Assembly: GCF_042649685.1 (NCBI RefSeq)
Contig: NZ_JBHRZT010000020.1
Span: 620,001 to 684,000, forward strand
Direction of reading: 5' to 3'
Length of the DNA: 64,000 nt
Source: Bacillus_BA songklensis
GTDB taxonomy: Bacteria > Bacillota > Bacilli > Bacillales > Bacillaceae_H
Position numbers and translations under genes: made by a program. The notes below the pieces were generated by a model. The model was not told where the DNA came from and did not search any database. It saw only the letters and a program-made list of their open reading frames with translations. Numbering within the stretch: position 1 is the stretch's first letter; every line of letters starts with the position of its first letter. Of the stretch, positions 31,799 through 40,901 are shown piece by piece.

Positions 31799-33031
31799 TT
31801 ATTTTGCGCCTGCCATTTCTGCATCCAATTGGAAAGCTTGGTGAAGCACTTCTACTGCCCGCACCATCTCTGCTTGATTCACCACTGTTGAAATTTTAAT
31901 CTCGGATGTGCTGACCATTTTCACTTCAACTTTTTCTCCTGCCAATACTTCAAACATGTCTGCGGCCACGCCTGGATTAGAAACCATTCCTGAACCGACA
32001 ATCGATACTTTGGCTAACCCGCTTTCGTGCTCAATGCGTTCATACCCTAATGTGTCTGCATATTGTGAAAGTACATCTACTGTTTTCTGTAAATCGTCCG
32101 TCTTGACAGAGAATGAGATGGAAGGTTCACCGGATGATATGATGCTTTGAATAATAATGTCCACATTAATTTGATGCTTGGCCAATGTAGTAAAGATAGT
32201 GGGTAGTGTATGTAGTTGATCTTCCATTCCCACTACTGTCACGCGCGATACGTTATCTTCAAATGCAATCCCTCTTACAATTAAATTTTGCTCCATTGAT
32301 GCTTCCTCCTCCACGATTGTTCCTCGCTCCAATTCCATGCTTGAACGCACTTCAAGCGAAACATGATAGTTTTTTGCAAGTTCAACAGCACGGGGATGCA
32401 AAACTCCCGCCCCTAGGTTCGCTAATTCTAACATCTCATCATAAGAAATAGATTGTAACTTTCTTGCTGTTTTGACATAACGGGGATCTGTCGTAAATAC
32501 ACCTGTTACATCTGTGTAAATATCGCATTTATCGGCTTGTAAAGCGGCGGCTAATGCCACAGCTGTTGTATCGGACCCTCCCCGTCCCAATGTGGTAATC
32601 TCTTTATCTGCTGTGATTCCCTGAAATCCTGCCACTACTACGATTCGACCTTCGTTCAACAAACCTTGGACACGCTCTGTTTGAATATGTTCGATTCTTG
32701 CATTACCGTGTATCGCTTCTGTCTGGATTCCTGCTTGCCAGCCTGTAAGGGATACGGCCTCATATCCTTTTTCCTTTAATGCCATACATAGCAAGGAAAT
32801 CGTCATTTGCTCTCCTGTTGCCATCAGCATATCCATTTCTCTCTTGCTAGGACTCACGGATATCTGCTTTGCGAGGGAAACAAGTTCATCCGTTGTTTTT
32901 CCCATCGCCGAAACGACTACCACCACTTGATTTCCTTGCTGTATTTCCGCAATGACGCGATTGGCTACATTTTGAATGCGCTCAACAGAACCGACTGATG
33001 TACCGCCAAATTTTTGAACAATTAATGCCAT
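31799..33031 (-). CDS. lysC: Aspartokinase II (lysine-sensitive)
   Basis: 410 aa. Kinase domain with VQKFGGTSVGS and FQGITADKEITTLGRGGSDT; two ACT domains follow (about 265-400), the lysine/threonine binding end. Phosphorylates aspartate. The ATG at 33031 has AAGGATGG upstream. The family contains an internal start for a small subunit in B. subtilis; I have not assigned one. Transcribed behind a lysine riboswitch. Confidence 0.95.
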   Translation of the reverse strand: MALIVQKFGGTSVGSVERIQNVANRVIAEIQQGNQVVVVVSAMGKTTDELVSLAKQISVSPSKREMDMLMATGEQMTISLLCMALKEKGYEAVSLTGWQAGIQTEAIHGNARIEHIQTERVQGLLNEGRIVVVAGFQGITADKEITTLGRGGSDTTAVALAAALQADKCDIYTDVTGVFTTDPRYVKTARKLQSISYDEMLELANLGAGVLHPRAVELAKNYHVSLEVRSSMELERGTIVEEEASMEQNLIVRGIAFEDNVSRVTVVGMEDQLHTLPTIFTTLAKHQINVDIIIQSIISSGEPSISFSVKTDDLQKTVDVLSQYADTLGYERIEHESGLAKVSIVGSGMVSNPGVAADMFEVLAGEKVEVKMVSTSEIKISTVVNQAEMVRAVEVLHQAFQLDAEMAGAK

Positions 33032-33164
33032 ACTGGACCATCCTTTACTATTCATTTTTCATATAGGCTTTTCAAATGATAGGTTTTCTCAAGGTAAAAA
33101 GTATTGGTTGAGACCAATTTTGAAAATAAAGCTGTTTTAGGAACCCGTTTACATCCTCTTTAAA

Positions 33165-33205
33165 AAACAAAAAAGCAATGAGATAGAAAACTATCCCATT
33201 GCTTA
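33165..33205 (-). terminator. Terminator of the lysine riboswitch
   Basis: Minus-strand AGCAATGGGATAG/CTATCTCATTGCT hairpin then TTTTTTG. Its CTATCTC arm repeats the 3' strand of the aptamer P1 helix, which suits mutually exclusive folding. Confidence 0.85.
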
Positions 33206-33240
33206 ATATGAACAAATAGTAAAATTAAGTTCCGCAACGT

Positions 33241-33411
33241 GAGATAGCTCTCCAAGGTTTCATTTACCTTGACAGTCCTACATTTCTTCAATGCAAAACC
33301 AGCAAAAGCAGCAATGAGGCTGCCTTTGCTTCGGCGAATTTTCCTTTCCATCATGTTCACCGGAGCTCACTCTCCTCCCATGATTTACTCTTAAAATTCG
33401 CACCTCTATCT
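33241..33411 (-). promoter_or_regulatory. Lysine riboswitch (L box)
   Basis: On the minus strand it has AGAGGTGCGAA at the 5' side, then GAGGAGAGTGAGCTCCGG, GAAAGGAAAATTCGCCGAAG, GCTGGTTTTGCA, GGACTGTCA and GGAGAGCTATCTC at the 3' side, all conserved in lysine aptamers. P1 is GATAGAGG with its partner near 33241-33247. It should repress lysC-dapA when lysine is high. Confidence 0.95.
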
Positions 33412-33456
33412 TCACTTCAACGTAATGAAGTGTTAAATCAATATGAAATTATTTAC

Positions 33457-33485
33457 ATCATAACAAACTTTTTGGGCTCTGACAA
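33457..33485 (-). promoter_or_regulatory. Sigma-A promoter of lysC-dapA
   Basis: Minus-strand TTGTCA at 33480-33485, 17-bp spacer, TATGAT at 33457-33462, about 40 bases ahead of the aptamer. Confidence 0.8.
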
Positions 33486-33487
33486 CC

Positions 33488-35260
33488 CTAACTTTGCAAT
33501 TTCTCAAAAATAGCTTCTGCCACATTTCTCGGAATATCGGCTTCTTGTATCTCTTCTATCGTAGCTTCTTTCAAACGTTTAACAGAGCCAAAATGTTTGA
33601 GCAGCGCTTTTTTTCGTTTTTCCCCCACGCCTGGAATGTTATCGAGGACAGACTGGAACGCAGATTTAGAACGAACTTGGCGATGGAACGTAATCGCAAA
33701 TCGGTGCACCTCATCTTGAATGCGCTGCAACAAATAAAACTCCTGGCTGTTTCGCTCCAATGTGATAATTTCCGCTGGTTGTCCCATGATCAAATTAGAA
33801 GTACGGTGCTTCTCATCTTTCACAAGTCCTGCGGTCGGAATGAACAAGCCCAATTCATTTTCCAATACGTCCTCAACAGCAGCTAAATGTCCTTTCCCGC
33901 CGTCCACAATAATTAGATCCGGAAGAGGTAAATTGTCTTTTAGAACACGGCTGTATCTTCTTCGAACCACTTCGCGCATGGATTCATAATCATCCGGTCC
34001 CTCTACTGACCTAATTTTATATTTACGGTACTCCTTTTTGGCCGGTTTGCCATCGATGAACACAATCATGGCGGAGACCGGATCGGTTCCTTGAATATTG
34101 GAGTTATCAAATGCTTCAATACGCAGAGGAGCCGCAATACCAAGCTGTTCACCCAAGCTTTCTACCGCCTTAATCGTTCTTTCTTCATCCCGTTCAATCA
34201 AAAAGAATTTTTCTTGAAGAGCAATTTTAGCGTTTTTACATGCTAACTCTACTAGCTCTTTTTTCTTTCCGCGCTTCGGATGGTGAACATTGACCTCTAA
34301 CAATTGCTCGACAAGCGAAGCGTCAATCGTATATGGCAATAAAATCTCTTTTGGCTTAAAATGATTATTTTGGTTGTAAAACTGACCAATAAACGTTAAA
34401 AAGTCCTCTTCCGGCTCATTATAAAACGGAAACATAGACACATCACGTTCAATCAATTTTCCCTGACGGATGAAAAAGACTTGGACACACATCCACCCTT
34501 TATCATAGGAGTAACCGAACACATCCCGGTCAACAAAATCCCCCAGCATCATCTTTTGTTTCTCAATAGTGGCTTCGATATGGGCTATTTGATCCCGGTA
34601 TTCCTTTGCCCGTTCAAAGTCCAGCTCTTCGGAAGCCTTCATCATTTTTTCCGTCAGCTCTTCTTTTACCTGCTGATAGCCGCCATTTAAAAAGCGGCTA
34701 ATGTCATCAATAATTTTCTTGTTTTGCTCTGCCGAAATGTCCTTCACACATGGGGCCATACATTGGCCGATATGATAATACAAACACACCCGGTCCGGAA
34801 GTGTCGAACATTTCCTTAATGGATAAATGCGATCCAGCAGCTTTTTCGTTTCATTTGCCGCCTGTGCATTTGGATACGGACCGAAATACTTTCCGTTATC
34901 CTTTTTGACTTTTCGTGTAATAATGAGACGCGGATGCTTTTCACCCGTAATTTTAATGAACGGATAGCTCTTATCATCCTTTAACATAACATTATATTTA
35001 GGGTCATGCTTTTTAATCAAATTCATCTCTAAAATAAGAGCCTCAATATCGGAAGAGGTAACAATATACTCAAAATCCACAATCTCATTCACAAGACGCA
35101 ACGTTTTCCCGTCATGGCTTCCCGTGAAATATGAGCGTACCCGGTTTTTTAACACTTTTGCTTTTCCGACATAAATGACCGTTCCATATCGGTCCTTCAT
35201 CAAATAACAGCCAGGCTGATCTGGTAAGATAGCCAGCTTTTCTTTTAAGTGATTATTCAT
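33488..35260 (-). CDS. uvrC: Excinuclease ABC subunit C
   Basis: 590 aa. GIY-YIG nuclease domain (PGCYLMKDRYGTVIYVGKAK), UVR motif (ASEELDFERAKEYRDQI), RNase-H-like nuclease domain with DNSNIQGT and VDGGKGHL, and C-terminal helix-hairpin-helix (LDNIPGVGEKRKKALLKHFG). Makes both incisions in nucleotide excision repair. The ATG at 35260 has TTGGAGTG upstream. It is 17 bases after the membrane glycosyltransferase gene. Confidence 0.97.
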   Translation of the reverse strand: MNNHLKEKLAILPDQPGCYLMKDRYGTVIYVGKAKVLKNRVRSYFTGSHDGKTLRLVNEIVDFEYIVTSSDIEALILEMNLIKKHDPKYNVMLKDDKSYPFIKITGEKHPRLIITRKVKKDNGKYFGPYPNAQAANETKKLLDRIYPLRKCSTLPDRVCLYYHIGQCMAPCVKDISAEQNKKIIDDISRFLNGGYQQVKEELTEKMMKASEELDFERAKEYRDQIAHIEATIEKQKMMLGDFVDRDVFGYSYDKGWMCVQVFFIRQGKLIERDVSMFPFYNEPEEDFLTFIGQFYNQNNHFKPKEILLPYTIDASLVEQLLEVNVHHPKRGKKKELVELACKNAKIALQEKFFLIERDEERTIKAVESLGEQLGIAAPLRIEAFDNSNIQGTDPVSAMIVFIDGKPAKKEYRKYKIRSVEGPDDYESMREVVRRRYSRVLKDNLPLPDLIIVDGGKGHLAAVEDVLENELGLFIPTAGLVKDEKHRTSNLIMGQPAEIITLERNSQEFYLLQRIQDEVHRFAITFHRQVRSKSAFQSVLDNIPGVGEKRKKALLKHFGSVKRLKEATIEEIQEADIPRNVAEAIFEKLQS

Positions 35261-35277
35261 TTCAATCACTCCAATTA

Positions 35278-36735
35278 TTAGTCTATCCATTTATATAGGG
35301 TAATTTCCCCATATACCGGATCTGATAATTTACTTGATTTATATTTTCGTACTTTTTTCACCCTATTTTCAATGTTAATTCCTTGTTCTGCAAACCCTTT
35401 TAAAACATGGTCAGTAAGATAAATTGTAGCATGTTTATAATTCGATTTTCCCTGTAAAAAAATGTTAAAACGATAGACCTCTTGATGAGGAAAATTCACC
35501 TGCAGGTAATTTAGTACTCTCGTTTCTTCCCACGTATATAAAACAAACTCTTCACGTTTATCTTCCAAATCGTACGCTAACTGGTAAGTTGCCGGTAAAG
35601 AGTCAGATTGCTTTTTCATGTCCACTGCGCCAATCGTAATTTGCACCGTTAAAACAACTGTTGCAAACACCATCTTTTTTAATGTAAGCTCCGTTCTCCA
35701 GAAATAGCTCCACAAATAAAACAGAATGATGGCCGCAACCGGTATAACATGACGCGGTTTATCAATATTTTGCCCAAACAGGGCCCATATAAAATAGACG
35801 ATGCCCATCATTGCTAACCATGCATCCGCTTTAAGAGTAAGCCGTTTTAAATAGATAAAGAAAAGGAGAAGAGTATATAAAAATAGGATAAGAAATGATT
35901 GACTACAAATACCGGTCCAAATAATATTGTAAAAAATCAACGTCAGGGCTCTTTGTAAAAAAGAGTGATCATCCGTAGCGGCTGTTCCTCCCCACTCGTG
36001 AAAGTGTCCATTGGTAAAAGAAAGAGCCAGTTTAAAAAAGCTAATAACTCCTCCCTCTGAGGCCATAACAGCGAATAACCAGATTAATTGAAAAAAAACA
36101 GCAAAAGAACAAAGGATAAATAGTCTTTTCCAACTCTTCAATATCTTCCATTCATGCCACCATAAAAGCAAAATTCCGCTTACAAACGGTAAATAAGATA
36201 AGCGAATTCCGAGTACAATGCTAAATAAAAACAATGGAATAATTTGAAATAAAAATTTTCGATTTTCCTTCGCTAAATGGAGAGACCAACCATACCACCA
36301 GAATGCGGCCATGGCTGCCCCTTCTGACATCGGCTGCGTAACAATGAGCAGCATATAGCTTGACGATTGAATTAAAGCCGTTGTTAGCCAAGCTTGACTA
36401 AAAGTTTGATACCTCTTTGCTAATAAATAGATGGGAACTGTTGCTGAAAGCATCATTATACTATTAAAGATGGCTAATGCTTGAGCCGGATTATTTACAA
36501 ACTGATTGACAAATGTCCCGCCAAGAATAAAATAAGGATAACCTGGAAAATGAGGCTGCATTGCCAATAAATCGTAACGTTTCAATGCTAATGCAAAATC
36601 AACCTGGTCCCATGAAGCTGCATATGGACTAGCATAACTCAATTGAAAGTAATAAATCAAAAAAAGGGCACAAAAGCCAATTATAATCGATAAACGGAAT
36701 GTACATCCCTTGTTTTTAAAAAATTCTCCTAACAT
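35278..36735 (-). CDS. GT-C-type membrane glycosyltransferase
   Basis: About 485 aa with ten or more membrane helices. An early loop has SWDQVDFALALKRYDLLA with the Asp typical of GT-C enzymes, followed by HFPGYPYFI. A soluble C-terminal tail follows. Members use polyprenyl-phosphate sugars to modify lipids or proteins outside the membrane. The ATG at 36735 has ACGAGG close upstream. It is placed with uvrC but belongs in content to the island up to 42776, with a polyprenyl-sugar synthase at 38695. Substrate unknown. Confidence 0.7.
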   Translation of the reverse strand: MLGEFFKNKGCTFRLSIIIGFCALFLIYYFQLSYASPYAASWDQVDFALALKRYDLLAMQPHFPGYPYFILGGTFVNQFVNNPAQALAIFNSIMMLSATVPIYLLAKRYQTFSQAWLTTALIQSSSYMLLIVTQPMSEGAAMAAFWWYGWSLHLAKENRKFLFQIIPLFLFSIVLGIRLSYLPFVSGILLLWWHEWKILKSWKRLFILCSFAVFFQLIWLFAVMASEGGVISFFKLALSFTNGHFHEWGGTAATDDHSFLQRALTLIFYNIIWTGICSQSFLILFLYTLLLFFIYLKRLTLKADAWLAMMGIVYFIWALFGQNIDKPRHVIPVAAIILFYLWSYFWRTELTLKKMVFATVVLTVQITIGAVDMKKQSDSLPATYQLAYDLEDKREEFVLYTWEETRVLNYLQVNFPHQEVYRFNIFLQGKSNYKHATIYLTDHVLKGFAEQGINIENRVKKVRKYKSSKLSDPVYGEITLYKWID

Positions 36736-36757
36736 ATACCTCGTCTCCTGTATAGAT

Positions 36758-36792
36758 AAAAAAGTACAAGACATTATGCCTTGTACTTTTTA
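36758..36792. terminator. Terminator after the FTR1 gene
   Basis: Arms AAAAGTACAAG/CTTGTACTTTTT with A and T runs on both outer sides; overlaps the FTR1 stop codon. Confidence 0.75.
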
Positions 36793-37734
36793 AATAATAT
36801 TTTTTGTTTGGGATTCAAGCGTCTGTACATTCTGATCTTTTTTTTGTTTAGTTTCTGCCTTTGAAGGTTGCTTTCCTGCATTTTTTGTATTAATCAATAA
36901 GTAAATGACAACAAAGTATCCAAGATAAACAATGACCTCTTCAATTGAAGGCATAGATGAGTAACCAAACAATGCTTTTAAGAAAATCCCTATATCACCG
37001 GATAAAATCGGTGCTTCTCCATTATCCCGAAGGTAATGATCATAATCAATCGGATGCTCGGGTAAAAACCAAGTCAAATCATATACATGAGGCATAACAC
37101 TGCCAATAATATTTAAATCTTGCAGCATGGAGATTCCCTGAACGAGCAGGCCTGCCGCTATTAAAATGATAAACGTACCTGTCACCTTAAAAAATGTTTT
37201 AAGCGGCACACGCATTGTACCTTTAAAGAAGAAATAGCTTACTACTGATGCAATAAGCACTCCTGTAATAGCACCCCATCCTTGCATGGCAGCACCGATG
37301 TTTCCACCTGTAATCGCTGCAAAGAAAAATACGGTTTCTACCCCTTCGCGCAGCACGACTAAAAACGAGTGAATAACCATTCCAATGATATTGCCTGTCG
37401 AGATAAATTGGTCCATTTTTCCTTCCATGTTGCTTTTCAAGTCTCTGCTATGTTTAGCCATCCAAAAAACCATTTGCGTGAGCAAAATAGAAGAAATAAG
37501 GATAATACTAATTTTTAAATACATTTCACTTCCCATTGCAGCAAATCCTGTGAAAACCACCTGAAATAACATGGCTACTCCGATGCTTGCTAAAACAGCA
37601 AGACCAGCGCCTGCCCACACGTATTTTGTATATTTTTGATGGTTTACCCGTTTTAAATATGTCGTAATAATTCCGACAATCAATAGGGCTTCCAATACTT
37701 CGCGAAATGTAATCAACAGGGCTTGAATTTCCAT
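36790..37734 (-). CDS. efeU: FTR1-family high-affinity iron permease
   Basis: 314 aa, seven membrane helices. The two ferric-binding motifs REVLE (about 11-15, FREVLEALLIVG) and REGVE (about 129-133, LREGVETVFFF) are present, in place of REGLE. The C-terminus is a charged cytoplasmic tail. GGGAGGGG precedes the ATG. It follows a membrane-anchored exported protein in a Fur-box operon. Imports oxidised iron. Its 314-aa length lacks the extracellular domain that B. subtilis EfeU/YwbL carries in one chain. Confidence 0.88.
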   Translation of the reverse strand: MEIQALLITFREVLEALLIVGIITTYLKRVNHQKYTKYVWAGAGLAVLASIGVAMLFQVVFTGFAAMGSEMYLKISIILISSILLTQMVFWMAKHSRDLKSNMEGKMDQFISTGNIIGMVIHSFLVVLREGVETVFFFAAITGGNIGAAMQGWGAITGVLIASVVSYFFFKGTMRVPLKTFFKVTGTFIILIAAGLLVQGISMLQDLNIIGSVMPHVYDLTWFLPEHPIDYDHYLRDNGEAPILSGDIGIFLKALFGYSSMPSIEEVIVYLGYFVVIYLLINTKNAGKQPSKAETKQKKDQNVQTLESQTKNII

Positions 37735-37765
37735 TTTTTATTCTCCCCTCCCCGCATAGAAATCT

Positions 37766-38524
37766 TTATTTTCTCTTTTTAACAATTGAGTATACGACAA
37801 TCATGATGATAACGGCGACAATTACAATAATTGGAATCCAGTTCTTTATTTTTGAAAGATCCGTCCAATCCTTTTTCGCTGTATTCTCCTCTGTTGCACT
37901 CTCTGAAAAATGCCCTACTTTTAAGCTTTTCAACTTAAATTCTTTTTGCAGGGATGTAAGAATGGCATCTTTGCTCTCTTTAAATGCCTCAATATCTTCT
38001 TCTCTGTTGCCTACCCCGAACAGCCCAGGGTTACCGAGCGATTGTAAGGCCTTATCAAATTCTGCTCTGATTTGTCGATCCAATTCCTGATTCTTACCTT
38101 GAACAACCGGAGATAAGGCTTCATATGTAGCAAATGCTTTCGCTATAAGCCGTTTACTTGTATCATACTCTTTAAAGTTTTTTTCAATGCTTTCTAAACG
38201 ACGCGCGATATTCAAAACAAGAATTTTCTCCATGTCTTGAATAACTGCCTTACTGTCTTCATTTTTTAGATCCTTCAAGACCGTTTCCGATGGCTCTGTT
38301 CCCATGTGCTTATCAAGCTCTTCTTTTACAGTTTCAAACACTGCCTTTGCTTCATCAAACTTCGGCGGATTATTATTTAACTTTGTAACCATTTCCTTAT
38401 ATACTTCAGCTACTTTTTCTTCATTCGGATCACCATATGAATAGGCCGCCACTTGTAAGGTGTTAATATTAATAATGAATATTAGCATTAAATAAAATAA
38501 GAATAGTTTTCTCAATTTTTTCAT
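37766..38524 (-). CDS. Exported protein with C-terminal membrane anchor, FTR1 partner
   Basis: 252 aa: signal peptide (KLFLFYLMLIFIININTLQV), a helical extracellular domain and a C-terminal membrane helix (WIPIIVIVAVIIMIVVYSIV) with basic end. It resembles the extracellular N-terminal part of YwbL-type EfeU, so the iron permease is possibly split in two genes here. GGGGGT precedes the ATG at 38524. A Fur box overlaps its promoter. It is 31 bases ahead of the permease gene. Confidence 0.65.
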   Translation of the reverse strand: MKKLRKLFLFYLMLIFIININTLQVAAYSYGDPNEEKVAEVYKEMVTKLNNNPPKFDEAKAVFETVKEELDKHMGTEPSETVLKDLKNEDSKAVIQDMEKILVLNIARRLESIEKNFKEYDTSKRLIAKAFATYEALSPVVQGKNQELDRQIRAEFDKALQSLGNPGLFGVGNREEDIEAFKESKDAILTSLQKEFKLKSLKVGHFSESATEENTAKKDWTDLSKIKNWIPIIVIVAVIIMIVVYSIVKKRK

Positions 38525-38540
38525 TTTTTTACCCCCACAA

Positions 38541-38574
38541 TGATAATGATAATAATTATCAATAATGTTGTCAA
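38541..38574 (-). promoter_or_regulatory. Sigma-A promoter with Fur box, FTR1 operon
   Basis: Minus-strand TTGACA at 38569-38574, 17-bp spacer, TATCAT at 38546-38551. The sequence 38541-38561 reads TGATAATGATAATAATTATCA, a Fur box covering the -10. Repression by iron is inferred. Confidence 0.85.
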
Positions 38575-38584
38575 TAACAGCATG

Positions 38585-38626
38585 CAAAAAAAGTTGGACC
38601 ATAAAGAGAACCTCTATGATCCAACC
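38585..38626 (-). terminator. Terminator of the glycolipid-type operon
   Basis: Minus-strand GTTGGATCATAGAGG / ATGGTCCAAC hairpin followed by TTTTTTTGC, about 70 bases after the GT2 stop. Confidence 0.8.
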
Positions 38627-38694
38627 TTCTATAACGAAATCACACAAACTGAGATTTCTATCATAAACAGACATTCCTCAAAATTTCATCCCAT

Positions 38695-39438
38695 TTAATC
38701 GTGTACCAATAAGTGGGCGTCTTTCACGATTTCCGCTCTGGAAACGGGGGTGCTCATTTCTTTTACAATGGCCGGAATGACAGAGGTCATGTAAGCATGG
38801 AATTTAATGAACGATTTACCGGTTTTCCGAACTTGATATCGAATAGGAATTTCTTTCATACGGAATCCCTTACGTACAAGATTTAGTGTCAAAACTTGCG
38901 CATAGTTATAGTCATGAATAATTTCCGCATGTTCCATAGCCTGCCTTGTAAAAGCTCTCATCCCCGACTGTCCGTCATGAATCCACATCCTAAGTAAAAT
39001 AGACTGTAAAAGAGTGAAACAATAATTCCCTAAGCGTCGGTGAATTTTCATGCCATCAATGGTTCCTAAGAAACGAGAACCCATTGTATAATCAGCTTCT
39101 CCCTGAAAAATAGGGACCAATATGTCAGGAATTTGTTCAGGTGGATATTCGTTATCGGCATCAATCATCACTCCAATATCAGCCCCCAGCTTCACACATT
39201 CCGTTAAACCGAGTCTTACCGCTGCTCCCAGTCCATGATTGTGCTTATTTTGAACGATGAAATCAGCACCTGCCTTTTTCGCCGCTTCCACCGTCCCGTC
39301 GGTCGAGCCGTCATCAACGACCAGAACCTTCACTTCCACCCGCGGATGAAAATCTCTTGGAACCCGCCTAATTACCTCTCCAATTGCTTCCTCTTCATTA
39401 TGGGCAGGCAAAAATACGATTACTTGCTGCTTCCTCAA
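38695..39438 (-). CDS. Family 2 glycosyltransferase, polyprenyl-phosphate sugar synthase type
   Basis: 247 aa, soluble GT-A fold: VFLPAHNEEEAIGEVI, VVDDGSTDGT, IDADNEYPPEQ (metal-binding region) and GLGAAVRLG, close to the DPM1/DolP-mannosyltransferase group. It lacks the C-terminal membrane helices of GtrB. Start TTG 39438 overlaps the stop of the upstream gene, so translation is coupled. It could supply a lipid-linked sugar to the GT-C enzyme at 35278. Confidence 0.82.
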   Translation of the reverse strand: MRKQQVIVFLPAHNEEEAIGEVIRRVPRDFHPRVEVKVLVVDDGSTDGTVEAAKKAGADFIVQNKHNHGLGAAVRLGLTECVKLGADIGVMIDADNEYPPEQIPDILVPIFQGEADYTMGSRFLGTIDGMKIHRRLGNYCFTLLQSILLRMWIHDGQSGMRAFTRQAMEHAEIIHDYNYAQVLTLNLVRKGFRMKEIPIRYQVRKTGKSFIKFHAYMTSVIPAIVKEMSTPVSRAEIVKDAHLLVHD

Positions 39439-40901
39439 TTTTGTTCTTCCTTTCTAATTGCCTCTGTTAACACAGGACCGCGGCTATGGTTCGGATATGG
39501 TGCTCCAAGTAAATAGGCGATAGTCGGAGCCACAGATACTAAGCTTTGTTTTTCATTCACAACATGTCCCTTTTTAATATGAGGCCCATGCATAAAGAAC
39601 GGAACATATCTTTCTCCTTCATCCAAATGGCCGTGCCCTCCGATCCCATCAGCCTGACCATGATCGGCACAAACAATTAAGGTCGTATTGTTCATTTTTC
39701 CTTTTTCAGTGAGCCACTCCACATATTCTTTCAGCAGGGCATCTGCTTCCTCAATCTTTTGAATATACTCATCATACAGCACACCGCGGCTGTGTCCGGT
39801 TTGATCTGTGCTGATCAACTGTACAACAAGCAGATCAGGGTCTTGCTCACTCATAATATTTTTGGCTCTCTCGATAATGTTCCGGTCCGCCACATCGTTA
39901 TGCATAACCGCTGTGACTGTTTCGACGTCATCTCCCATCGAATCTACCAAATGGGCAATCCCTAATAATCTACCTTTTTTGTTTACTTTTCTGAGAGCAT
40001 CAAAAATGCTTTCGACTTTAATGCCGAGCTTCCACACCATATTGGACGTAATCCCGTGTTCAAAGGGATACGTTCCCGTAAACATCGACGTAAAGCAGAC
40101 AACCGTCCTGGCCGGATATAGAGTCTCCATTTGTGAAAAGTCCGTTCCGTTGCGGCGAAGCTCGTCCAGAAAAGGCGTATTGGCTTCCTCAAAACGTTCC
40201 TTACGCATCCCATCGATGACCAGCACAACGACCTTCTCACTGAGAGGTTTTTCAGGCTGGACATTGTTGGTGTATGTCGGAATGACTTTTGGTTTCCAAT
40301 CAAATAAATTGCGGTGCAAAATAAAAGAGAAGACAAAAATAAACAAATAAAAGCCTAACAGTCTCAGCCACTCATCACTGCCGGCATTCATTTCCCCATT
40401 GTTAAAAGTATGTAGATAATAGGTCCAAATCGATAAAACCAAAAGAAATTTAGGCATTTGCTCTTGGGCATTCCCACTCGTTGAATCACTGTTTTTTAAG
40501 ACAAGTTTCCAAAAACGTGTGAAGTTCAGCCATGAAGTTCCAATGCGAAGATGGTAATAAAGGGTCCCCCAAAAGAACACGGTAAAGAAAAAATAAAGTC
40601 CCAAGGCAAAAAGCCACAATGAAATAGGGGCCTCTTTCCAAATAACTAAATAGATAATGAACGGAATCCATAAATAATTTCGTAAAAACAATGGAAAATC
40701 ATAAATGAAGTACATAGTTAAAAGCGGCACGACCAATAAAAAACTGAGGCCTAAAGCCTGCAAAAAGTGGGTGCTTCCCAATTGTGACACGCAAAAAAGC
40801 AACATGGTACCTGTCACAAAAATAGGAGTAAAAGGCTTTCCTTCATTCAGCAAGTTCCAGCACCTTGCTGCCACTTTTTCAAAACTGGATGCTTGTTTCA
40901 T
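39435..40901 (-). CDS. Membrane-anchored alkaline-phosphatase-superfamily enzyme
   Basis: About 488 aa. The N-terminal 200 residues hold several membrane helices; the C-terminal part is an alkaline phosphatase/phosphodiesterase-type domain with VVLVIDGMRKERF, the nucleophile threonine region ARTVVCFTSMFTG, and metal ligands in DQTGHSRG and CADHGQADGIGGHGH. AAGGGGAG precedes the ATG at 40901, which overlaps the previous gene stop (ATGA). Likely acts on a phospholipid head group or nucleotide sugar; specificity unknown. Confidence 0.78.
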   Translation of the reverse strand: MKQASSFEKVAARCWNLLNEGKPFTPIFVTGTMLLFCVSQLGSTHFLQALGLSFLLVVPLLTMYFIYDFPLFLRNYLWIPFIIYLVIWKEAPISLWLFALGLYFFFTVFFWGTLYYHLRIGTSWLNFTRFWKLVLKNSDSTSGNAQEQMPKFLLVLSIWTYYLHTFNNGEMNAGSDEWLRLLGFYLFIFVFSFILHRNLFDWKPKVIPTYTNNVQPEKPLSEKVVVLVIDGMRKERFEEANTPFLDELRRNGTDFSQMETLYPARTVVCFTSMFTGTYPFEHGITSNMVWKLGIKVESIFDALRKVNKKGRLLGIAHLVDSMGDDVETVTAVMHNDVADRNIIERAKNIMSEQDPDLLVVQLISTDQTGHSRGVLYDEYIQKIEEADALLKEYVEWLTEKGKMNNTTLIVCADHGQADGIGGHGHLDEGERYVPFFMHGPHIKKGHVVNEKQSLVSVAPTIAYLLGAPYPNHSRGPVLTEAIRKEEQN

